DNA of 64,000 nt, from assembly GCF_016428595.1 (NCBI RefSeq), contig NZ_JAELVQ010000001.1:186001-250000 (forward strand), given 5' to 3'. Shown here in pieces: positions 44,580 through 51,577 of this stretch. This DNA is from Snuella sedimenti. GTDB taxonomy: Bacteria > Bacteroidota > Bacteroidia > Flavobacteriales > Flavobacteriaceae. The notes under the pieces are model-generated. The model did not search any database, was not told the origin of the DNA, and was given only the letters and a program-made list of their open reading frames with translations. Both the position numbers and the translations under genes were made by a program. How positions within the stretch are numbered: the stretch's first letter is position 1; each line of letters starts with the position of its first letter.

Positions 44580-45386
44580 ATGAGTTCATTAAAAGAACAA
44601 ACACAATTTACTAATCTGGCTAAATCTAAATTTAACCCCAAGGAATTAGACTGGGTTTTGTCCAAAACAGCAATCGTTTCAAACGTAGAGACCAGCAAAA
44701 AGTTTAATATGTTTTTTAGTCTTACGCCACGATTCGTAAGTAATGAAATCATTACATGGTCTCCTGAAGAAATAAAGACTTTAAAAAATATATACCCTGG
44801 ATTTAGCTTAACCCAATGGAACAAACAAGACCTAACACGCATTTTATTAATGTTGGCTTTAGCGCCTTCAGTAAACAAATCTATTATTGAGGCATTTTTT
44901 GAAATAGCCGAGATGAAAGAACAAGTAGTCTTATACAAAGGCTTATACCTCTTAGAAAACGCTTCGGAATTTAGCAATCAAGTAGCCGAAGGGATACGAA
45001 CCAATATGGTAAATGTCTTTGACGCTATTGCTTCTGGTAATCCATTCGCTCAAAAATATTTAGACGATGAAGCTTGGAACCAACTTATCCTTAAGTCCTT
45101 TTTTATGGACAGACCACTGTATACGATCCAAAACATAGATCAAGGCAAAAACGAAGACTTAGCAAATATGCTTCAAGACTATGTAAAAGAACGTTGGGCC
45201 GCAGGTAGGCAGGTCTCCATTGAAATTTGGCGTATGATTGTTGGCTATCTTCGTGATGACCTAAAACAATTAATTTCAGAACGAAGCTTTGAAGGCTTAG
45301 AAAAAGAAGTAATAGACACTATTACACAACAAAATAGTCCCAGTTTAAATAGTGAATATTGGGAACGTATTGGTAAAACAGAATAA
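44580..45386 (+). CDS. eboA: EboA-domain protein
   Basis: The 268-residue protein has no signal peptide and is mainly alpha-helical. The EboA-like core is LALAPSVNKSIIEAFFEIAEMKEQV, then AEGIRTNMVNVFDAIASGNPFAQKYLDDEAWNQLILKSFF, the most conserved portion of the family. Its biochemical role is not known; in cyanobacteria the ebo genes are associated with scytonemin precursor export. It lies 10 bp before eboB. Confidence 0.88.
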   Translation: MSSLKEQTQFTNLAKSKFNPKELDWVLSKTAIVSNVETSKKFNMFFSLTPRFVSNEIITWSPEEIKTLKNIYPGFSLTQWNKQDLTRILLMLALAPSVNKSIIEAFFEIAEMKEQVVLYKGLYLLENASEFSNQVAEGIRTNMVNVFDAIASGNPFAQKYLDDEAWNQLILKSFFMDRPLYTIQNIDQGKNEDLANMLQDYVKERWAAGRQVSIEIWRMIVGYLRDDLKQLISERSFEGLEKEVIDTITQQNSPSLNSEYWERIGKTE

Positions 45387-45396
45387 AAAAAACGTT

Positions 45397-46296
45397 ATGA
45401 ATTATATCGATCCACATATCCATATGGTTTCCAGAACCACGGATGATTACGAAAACATGAAAGCTGCCGGTATCGTTGCAGTTATTGAACCTGCTTTTTG
45501 GTTAGGACAAGCCCGCACCAATGTTGGTTCGTTTAAAGATTATTTTAGCATGCTTGTTGGCTGGGAACGTTTTAGAGCCTCACAATTTGGCATAAAACAT
45601 TATTGTACTATAGGCTTAAATTCCAAAGAGGCAAATAACGAAGCTTTAGCCGAACAGGTTATCGAAATCCTACCAGAATTTCTAGCCAAGGAAGGTGTTG
45701 TTGCTGTTGGTGAAATTGGTTATGATGACCAAACTACCGCCGAAGATAAATATTTTAGGCAACAGCTCGAGTTAGCCAAGGAATTCGATTTACCCGTCAT
45801 GATACACACACCGCATCGTGACAAGAAAAATGGCACACTTAGAACTATGGATGTAATCGAGGAACACGGCATTTCACCTTACAAAGTAGTTATTGACCAT
45901 AACAACGAAGAAACGGTTGAATGGGTAAGAGACCGCGGTTATTGGGCTGCATTTACCATATATCCTAAAACAAAAATGAGCAAAAAGCGCATGGTTGAAA
46001 TTGTTAAAAAATATGGTTCTGAGCAAATTATCGTTGATAGCTCGGCAGATTGGGGTGTTAGCGACCCACTATCTGTACCTAAAACAGCTGCTTTAATGAA
46101 AAAAAGTGGGGTTTCAGATAAAGATATTCATTTAACTTGTTACCAAAATGCATTAACTATTTATGGCCAAAGCGGACAGTTTAATGAATCCGACTGGCTT
46201 ACTGAGACAACAATCAATCAAGCCGATTTACATGAGGGCAATACCATATTAAGGGGGCAAGAAGCCAAAACTATACATTTTAAGAACCCAAAATAA
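45397..46296 (+). CDS. eboB: EboB, TatD-family metal-dependent hydrolase
   Basis: The ATG at 45397 (MNYIDPHIHMVSRTTDDY) is chosen over an in-frame ATG at 45352 overlapping eboA. The 299-residue TIM barrel carries metal ligands in DPHIH (HxH), GEIGYDD (Glu), MIHTPHR (His), VIDHNNEE (His) and DSSADWG (Asp), a full TatD set. The substrate is unknown. It is followed by 21 bp and then leader element copy 3. Confidence 0.9.
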   Translation: MNYIDPHIHMVSRTTDDYENMKAAGIVAVIEPAFWLGQARTNVGSFKDYFSMLVGWERFRASQFGIKHYCTIGLNSKEANNEALAEQVIEILPEFLAKEGVVAVGEIGYDDQTTAEDKYFRQQLELAKEFDLPVMIHTPHRDKKNGTLRTMDVIEEHGISPYKVVIDHNNEETVEWVRDRGYWAAFTIYPKTKMSKKRMVEIVKKYGSEQIIVDSSADWGVSDPLSVPKTAALMKKSGVSDKDIHLTCYQNALTIYGQSGQFNESDWLTETTINQADLHEGNTILRGQEAKTIHFKNPK

Positions 46297-46317
46297 AGCT
46301 TTAATAAGCGCAAACAC

Positions 46318-46371
46318 ATGAAACGAACATTAACAAAATTTAAGCATTTTTTCACAAAAGGAAAAGTTTAA
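46318..46371 (+). CDS. Putative 17-residue leader peptide upstream of eboC
   Basis: The ORF encodes MKRTLTKFKHFFTKGKV, the same length and frame as those before proC and argG. The stop TAA lies in the 5' strand of the predicted outer stem. One Arg codon only, so amino-acid-specific attenuation of the classical kind is not indicated. Translation unproven. Confidence 0.5.
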   Translation: MKRTLTKFKHFFTKGKV

Positions 46372-46468
46372 AATTTTTAATGAGAGAACGAGTGTAAGGA
46401 GTGGTTGCACACGTTCTTAATTTTATAATTACAATAAAATCAATTAATTACTAAAATTTAAACGTGTG
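46318..46468 (+). promoter_or_regulatory. Leader element copy 3 abutting eboC
   Basis: A 17-codon ORF (46318-46371, MKRTLTKFKHFFTKGKV) is followed by a 31-nt hairpin (46386-46416; GAACG/CGTTC, with GTGTAA pairing TTGCAC through one G-U), an AT-rich hairpin, and AAAATTTAAAC (46453-46463), which can pair with GTTTAAAATTTT (46366-46377) at the leader stop. The eboC GTG start begins at 46466. As with copies 1 and 2, the element is inside an operon, between two co-directional genes. Confidence 0.75.
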
Positions 46469-47356
46469 AAATGGTATGCTGTTTTACAAATTATGCGTCC
46501 TGCAAATATTATCACGTCCATAGCTGATATTATTGCAGGAATTGCTATTGCTGGTTTTTTAGTCCCTGAACTATGGAACCAACAAATTATAACACATATT
46601 ATTTTATTATCCCTTACTACAGCGGGCCTATATGCTGGAGGCATTGTTTTTAACGATGTATTTGATATTGAACAGGATAAAATAAATCGTCCGGAGCGGG
46701 TTATCCCAAGTGGTCGATTAACACTAAAAGAAGCCAAACTGTTTGGAATCGTACTTTTTACAACAAGCATTATAGTTGCCTTTTTAGTTTCCAATACCAG
46801 TGGCATTCTTGCAATAACTATTACGCTTTCAGCACTTTTATATGACAAATACAGCAAACATAATCGCGTTTTGGGCCCATTAAATATGGGACTTTGTAGA
46901 GGTGTTAATCTTATTTTAGGGATGAGTATTAATATGGAACTGGATCCGAAGTATTACCTAATAGGCATACTACCAGTATTATTTATTTCTGCCATTACCT
47001 TAACTGCGCAAAAAGAAACAAAAGGTAAAAACAAATTAGCGATTGCTTTTGCCATGCTTTTAGATGCTGTGATCGTTATCGGTTTTATTGTTATGCATCA
47101 ATACTTTAATCTATCAATTAAGAATGCCTTTATTTTCTTAATTGTTTGGTATGGCATCAATGTAATTGCCAAATTAAAGGCCATTCTTAACAATAACCCC
47201 AAATTAATACAGAAAGCGGTTAAACTAGGCGTCTTATCACTTATTCCCCTAGACGCTAGCTATACGGCTGGTTTTAGTTCTATAACTATGGCATTGACTG
47301 TGCTTTGCCTGCTACCTATTTCATTATTTTTATCAAAGAAATTTCCAGTTACCTAA
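46466..47356 (+). CDS. eboC: EboC, UbiA-like membrane prenyltransferase homologue
   Basis: The 296-residue protein starts at GTG (46466) and has about eight membrane segments. The first Asp-rich motif of the UbiA superfamily, NDVFDIEQD (63-71), is complete. The second motif, normally DxxxD, is represented by TAQKETKG (about 177-185) without Asp, as may be general for this branch. UbiA enzymes move prenyl groups to acceptors in the membrane; the natural acceptor here is not known. Located three bases before eboD. Confidence 0.9.
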   Translation: MKWYAVLQIMRPANIITSIADIIAGIAIAGFLVPELWNQQIITHIILLSLTTAGLYAGGIVFNDVFDIEQDKINRPERVIPSGRLTLKEAKLFGIVLFTTSIIVAFLVSNTSGILAITITLSALLYDKYSKHNRVLGPLNMGLCRGVNLILGMSINMELDPKYYLIGILPVLFISAITLTAQKETKGKNKLAIAFAMLLDAVIVIGFIVMHQYFNLSIKNAFIFLIVWYGINVIAKLKAILNNNPKLIQKAVKLGVLSLIPLDASYTAGFSSITMALTVLCLLPISLFLSKKFPVT

Positions 47357-47358
47357 CA

Positions 47359-48507
47359 ATGAATAAAACGACAATTATAAGGCAATCCATTCAAGTTAAC
47401 TTTAACTTCAACCTAATATTTACAAGTCATCTTTTTAAGGTTGACAATCCCATTTTGGTCGATTTGTTTACAAGTAATACACATGCAAAAAGTAATGCAA
47501 TTGTTGTCGTAGATGATGGTGTTACCAAAGCCCACCCCCAGTTAAAAGCATCCATAGCAAACTATTTCGAAACACACGGCACTTCTATTAAGCTACAAGG
47601 CAATATTTTAGAAATTCCCGGTGGCGAACAGGCAAAAAACAACGAAGCTTATATAAAAACCATTTTAGAAAGTGTAAATAATTTTGGTATTGACCGACAT
47701 TCCTATGTTATTGCCATAGGCGGTGGCGCCGTTTTGGATGCTGTAGGCTTTGCCGCTGCCATAGCACATCGTGGTGTACGCCTAATTCGGGTTCCAACAA
47801 CAATTCTATCTCAAAACGATTCTGGAATTGGTGTTAAAAATGGTATCAACTACTTTGGAAAGAAAAATTTTGTAGGCACCTTTTCTGCCCCTTATGCCGT
47901 TATTAATGACGACTCTTTTTTGTCCTCTCTAGATGATCGTGATTGGCGCTCAGGTATTTCTGAAGCCATAAAAGTCGCCCTTATTAAAGATCGGGTATTT
48001 TTTGAATGGATCGAGACCAATGCAACAGCATTAAACAATAGAGACCAGCAAGTAATGAATACCTTAATACATCGCTGTGCAGAAATGCACATGCAGCATA
48101 TTCAAAACTCTGGGGATGCCTTCGAGCAAGGTTCTTCACGACCACTAGATTTTGGTCACTGGGCCGCTCATAAATTAGAGCAACTATCCAATTACAGTAT
48201 ACGACACGGTGAAGCAGTAGCCATAGGCATTGCCCTCGACAGCACCTATTCTTATTTAAAAGGCTATCTAACAGCCAATAGCTTAACTCGTATTTTAAAC
48301 TGTATCCTAAATTTAGGATTCAGCCTGTCCCATGACCACTTAAATGCTCACATTATAGATGGGCTAAATGAGTTTAGGGAACACTTAGGAGGCAAATTAA
48401 CCATTATGCTATTAAAATCTTTAGGAACCGGTTTTGAAGTTCATGAAATGGACGAGGCTATTGTATTGAAATCAATAACCTATATGAACGACTATATACA
48501 AACGTAA
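47359..48507 (+). CDS. eboD: EboD, 3-dehydroquinate synthase-like sugar phosphate cyclase
   Basis: The ATG at 47359 (MNKTTIIRQ) avoids overlap with eboC; a frame from 47305 is not favoured. The 382-residue protein has the NAD-binding GGGAVLDAVGFAAAIAHRG (about 113-131), the conserved PTTILSQNDSGIGVKNGIN, SGISEAIKVALIKD and metal ligands in DFGHWAAHKLE and RHGEAVAIG. It belongs to the sugar phosphate cyclase superfamily but is not likely to be the shikimate aroB; the substrate is unknown. Confidence 0.91.
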   Translation: MNKTTIIRQSIQVNFNFNLIFTSHLFKVDNPILVDLFTSNTHAKSNAIVVVDDGVTKAHPQLKASIANYFETHGTSIKLQGNILEIPGGEQAKNNEAYIKTILESVNNFGIDRHSYVIAIGGGAVLDAVGFAAAIAHRGVRLIRVPTTILSQNDSGIGVKNGINYFGKKNFVGTFSAPYAVINDDSFLSSLDDRDWRSGISEAIKVALIKDRVFFEWIETNATALNNRDQQVMNTLIHRCAEMHMQHIQNSGDAFEQGSSRPLDFGHWAAHKLEQLSNYSIRHGEAVAIGIALDSTYSYLKGYLTANSLTRILNCILNLGFSLSHDHLNAHIIDGLNEFREHLGGKLTIMLLKSLGTGFEVHEMDEAIVLKSITYMNDYIQT

Positions 48508-48521
48508 AAGCCTTTGGTATC

Positions 48522-49733
48522 ATGATAATTAAAGAACATGCGCACCTTACCTACTGCACAAACATTCATTCTGGTGAAACTTGGGAAGCGGTATTTAACA
48601 ACTTAAAACAATATACGGTTAACATAAAAAAACAGCTAACACCACATGAACCTTTTGGTATTGGCTTAAGACTATCCCAAGAAAGTGCCTCTACCCTATT
48701 AGAAACTTCTAATTTAAGCACTTTTAAAGCTTGGTTAAAACAAGAAGACCTGTATGTTTTTACCATTAATGGCTTCCCATATGGCGCCTTTCATAATGTT
48801 GTTATTAAAGACCAGGTACATACGCCTGATTGGACAACAACAGAACGCCTACAATACACAAAAGACCTAATGACAATTCTAGCCGAATTACTTCCAGAAA
48901 GCATGGACGGCAGCGTATCGACATCACCTTTGTCTTACAAGCATTGGTTTGAAGACGAAATATCTATTGATAGCACAAAAAAGAAAGCTTGCGCCTCATT
49001 AGTGGAAGTTGTATTGCAGTTGGTTGCTATAAAGCATTCAACCGGAAAATTATTACATCTGGATTTAGAGCCAGAACCAGATGGTTTTTTAGAAAACACC
49101 CAAGAGGTCATCGATTTTTTTAATGACTACCTTTTAAAAGATGGCCTATTTGAACTTCAAAAGAAGCTAAATTGTCCCCATGAAGCTGCTAAACAGCACT
49201 TGTTAGATCACATACAAGTTTGTTATGATGTATGCCATTTTGCCTTAGCTTATGAATCACCCCAATACGTTATTTCTCAATTAAAAAAGGAAGGCATCAA
49301 GATTGGGAAAGTTCAAATTAGTGCTGCAATAAAATGCGAGCAATCTAATACCATTTCTATTGAAAAACAGCAGGCAGGCCTCCGTCCGTTTGACGAACCT
49401 ACCTACTTACATCAATCGATTGTTAAACTTGACAATGGAAGTCTTCTTCATTTTTCAGATTTAAATGAAGGTATTGACGCCATGGGAAAACCTAATTTTA
49501 AAGAGATTAGAACACACTTCCATGTGCCTATTTTTATTTCGAAGTTCAGCATATTACAATCCACTCAAGACGAAATTATTAAAGCACTTGAACTCTGGAA
49601 AGAAACTCAATACAGTAACCATTTGGAAGTTGAAACATATACTTGGTCCATCCTTCCTAAAACATTACAAACAGACCTAACTAGCTCTATTACCAGAGAG
49701 CTCGAATGGGTACAGAAACAATTATTAAATTAG
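48522..49733 (+). CDS. eboE: EboE, TIM-barrel metabolite traffic protein
   Basis: The 403-residue protein is a xylose-isomerase-like TIM barrel of the EboE family, with LTYCTNIHSGETWEAVFNNL at the N-terminus, LHLDLEPEPDGFLEN (candidate metal Glu, about 182-196), CYDVCHFALAYE (Asp/His) and VETYTWSILP near the C-terminus. It starts 15 bp after eboD and ends four bases before eboF. The reaction is unknown. Confidence 0.9.
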   Translation: MIIKEHAHLTYCTNIHSGETWEAVFNNLKQYTVNIKKQLTPHEPFGIGLRLSQESASTLLETSNLSTFKAWLKQEDLYVFTINGFPYGAFHNVVIKDQVHTPDWTTTERLQYTKDLMTILAELLPESMDGSVSTSPLSYKHWFEDEISIDSTKKKACASLVEVVLQLVAIKHSTGKLLHLDLEPEPDGFLENTQEVIDFFNDYLLKDGLFELQKKLNCPHEAAKQHLLDHIQVCYDVCHFALAYESPQYVISQLKKEGIKIGKVQISAAIKCEQSNTISIEKQQAGLRPFDEPTYLHQSIVKLDNGSLLHFSDLNEGIDAMGKPNFKEIRTHFHVPIFISKFSILQSTQDEIIKALELWKETQYSNHLEVETYTWSILPKTLQTDLTSSITRELEWVQKQLLN

Positions 49734-49736
49734 GCT

Positions 49737-51119
49737 ATGAATCAAACTGTTGTTATTGACATTGTTGGTCTATCCAGTGCATTATTAAAGCATAAAGACC
49801 TTTTTTTAACACAATGGATTGAAAAAAAACAACTTTCAAAAATAAAACCCGTACTACCTGCAGTTACCTGTTCAGCCCAGTCTACCTACTTAACAGGAAA
49901 ATGGCCTAACGAACATGGTATTGTCGCAAATGGCTGGTATTTTAAGGACGAATGTGAAGTCAAACTATGGCGACAGTCCAACCATTTGGTGCAAGCCCCA
50001 AAAATTTGGGATATGGCTAAAGCAATCGATCCTAATTTTACCTGCTCGAATATGTTTTGGTGGTATAACATGTATTCCAATGCTGATTATAATGTAACAC
50101 CACGCCCACAATACAGAGCAGACGGTCAAAAGAAACCAGATTGCTATTCTAAGCCCGAAGGTTTAAGGGATCGATTACAAAACAAACTCGGCATTTTTCC
50201 ACTATTTAACTTTTGGGGACCTAATACGTCTATTAAATCTACAAAATGGATTGCTGATGCCTCTAAGTTAGTGCACAACTGGCACGAACCCACTTTGCAA
50301 TTAGTTTATTTACCGCATTTAGATTATGTGCTTCAAAAACATAACGATGAGACTAAGATTTTAAAAGACTTAAAAAAACTGGATACTGTTTGTAAAGATC
50401 TTATATCTTTTTATGAATCTAAAAATGTTAAGATCATTTTACTTTCAGAATATGGCATTAATCCTGTAAAAGGACCTTTTCATATTAATCGTCTTTTAAG
50501 AAAACAAGGTTATATTAAAGTTAGAGAGGAAAATGGTCTGGAACTCTTAGATTGTGGCATTAGCAATGCCTTTGCTTTGGCCGATCACCAAATTGCACAT
50601 GTTTACATTAACGATAAAAGCAAACTTACAGATATAAAAAAGGCGTTAGAAGCTTGCCCTGAAATTGATTTGGTATTGGATGGTGAGACTCAAAAAAACT
50701 ATCATATTGACCATGAACGCTCCGGCGATTTAATGGTAATTGCGAACAAGGACTTTTGGTTTACCTATTATTATTGGCTAGATGATAAAAAAGCACCTGA
50801 TTTTGCCCGTATGGTAGACATCCACAAAAAACCTGGCTACGATCCCGTAGAACTGTTTACCGATCCCAAAAAGAAAATGATAACAGCAAGGATTATTTTT
50901 AAACTCTTAAAAAAGAAATTAGGATTCAGAACCTTATTAGATGTTATCCCTTTAGATGCTCAACTCGTAAAAGGATCGCATGGTACCATTAATGTAGACA
51001 CGAAGTACTACCCTATATTGGTTCAAGAAAAAACAAACCAAGAATCCACTTCCCATTCTGAACACATCGAACCAACCGAAATTTGTCAATCTATATTGAA
51101 TCATATATTTAAAGAATAG
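49737..51119 (+). CDS. eboF: EboF, alkaline phosphatase/nucleotide pyrophosphatase superfamily protein
   Basis: The 460-residue protein begins with DIVGL (metal Asp8) and has PAVTCSAQSTYLTGKWPNEHGI (41-62), where the nucleophile Thr/Ser of phosphodiesterase-type enzymes is expected. Other candidate metal ligands are in LPHLDYVLQKH and HGTINVD. The segment that is usually SDHG reads SEYG, an unusual substitution. No signal peptide is visible. It ends the ebo group; no strong terminator follows. Confidence 0.88.
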   Translation: MNQTVVIDIVGLSSALLKHKDLFLTQWIEKKQLSKIKPVLPAVTCSAQSTYLTGKWPNEHGIVANGWYFKDECEVKLWRQSNHLVQAPKIWDMAKAIDPNFTCSNMFWWYNMYSNADYNVTPRPQYRADGQKKPDCYSKPEGLRDRLQNKLGIFPLFNFWGPNTSIKSTKWIADASKLVHNWHEPTLQLVYLPHLDYVLQKHNDETKILKDLKKLDTVCKDLISFYESKNVKIILLSEYGINPVKGPFHINRLLRKQGYIKVREENGLELLDCGISNAFALADHQIAHVYINDKSKLTDIKKALEACPEIDLVLDGETQKNYHIDHERSGDLMVIANKDFWFTYYYWLDDKKAPDFARMVDIHKKPGYDPVELFTDPKKKMITARIIFKLLKKKLGFRTLLDVIPLDAQLVKGSHGTINVDTKYYPILVQEKTNQESTSHSEHIEPTEICQSILNHIFKE

Positions 51120-51345
51120 AGGCGTCTGTCTAGAAAAACAACACTCAATTCACTATGAAATAATTTAAACACATTAAAGACAACAAACATTGTACCTTAC
51201 AAACCTAATAACAAACACCCTTTTCAAAAAGATACGTATTAAAAACAACACGTAAAAAAGAATGTTTTTTTTCACTGAAATAATTTAAACATTTTTATTG
51301 CGAAAATAAATTACTTTTAGAGCATCATTTCGCATTTTATATATA
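51120..51345. other. AT-rich gap with a spaced direct repeat after eboF
   Basis: There is no gene here. TGAAATAATTTAAACA occurs at 51156-51171 and again at 51276-51291, exactly 120 bp apart. The motif TTTAAAC recurs in the terminal arms of the neighbouring palindromic element and in the promoter-proximal palindrome, making five occurrences in about 400 bp. Confidence 0.5.
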
Positions 51346-51506
51346 GAAGTGATTTAAACTTTTACAAATTGGCTAAAAAATTGCCGGTTTGCACCCATAT
51401 TTTGTCTTTTTATCGTTACGTAGCCCTGCTATGCGACTAAAAAAAGCCTTCATCTGGTCATAAACCCATCAATTTTCGCTTCAATCCAAAAAGTTTAAAC
51501 CACTTC
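51346..51506 (-). repeat. Palindromic element family, copy B (161 bp, complete)
   Basis: Terminal arms GAAGTGATTTAAACTTTT (51346-51363) and AAAAGTTTAAACCACTTC (51489-51506) are complementary over 18 bp with one mismatch. On the minus strand the inner part shows AAAATTG/CAATTTT, GGTTT/AAACC and CTTTTTT/AAAAAG pairs around the apex GTCGCATAGCAGGGCTACGT. The core matches copy A closely and copy C less closely. It lies between eboF and the beta-propeller gene. Confidence 0.72.
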
Positions 51507-51521
51507 ATAAAATATGTTAGC

Positions 51522-51539
51522 CTTGAAAACGGTTTCAAG
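51522..51539 (+). promoter_or_regulatory. LacI/GalR-type operator upstream of the beta-propeller gene
   Basis: CTTGAAAACGGTTTCAAG has 7 bp perfect arms and contains TGAAAACGGTTTCA, matching the LacI/CcpA operator pattern TGWAANCGNTNWCA. It is 38 bp before the start codon at 51578 and just upstream of a TTAATTTG (51552-51559) that resembles the Bacteroidota -7 box. No LacI-family gene is in the window, so the regulator is encoded elsewhere. Confidence 0.55.
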
Positions 51540-51553
51540 TTAATTTTTATGTT

Positions 51554-51571
51554 AATTTGTTTAAACAAATT
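51554..51571 (+). promoter_or_regulatory. Perfect 18 bp palindrome in the promoter/5' region
   Basis: AATTTGTTTAAACAAATT is self-complementary and ends 6 bp before the chosen ATG at 51578, overlapping the -7-like box. It could be a second operator or a hairpin near the translation start. Confidence 0.45.
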
Positions 51572-51577
51572 TTAATT

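Noticed and set aside
46380-46397. Second mini-ORF MRERV after the leader stop (two Arg codons)
   Set aside because: It exists in copies 1 and 3 but in the argG copy the ATG is followed at once by TGA, so it is not conserved where an arginine signal would matter most.
51120-51345. Small RNA gene or protein gene in the gap after eboF
   Set aside because: No open frame with coding character, no promoter-terminator pair; only a spaced direct repeat is visible.
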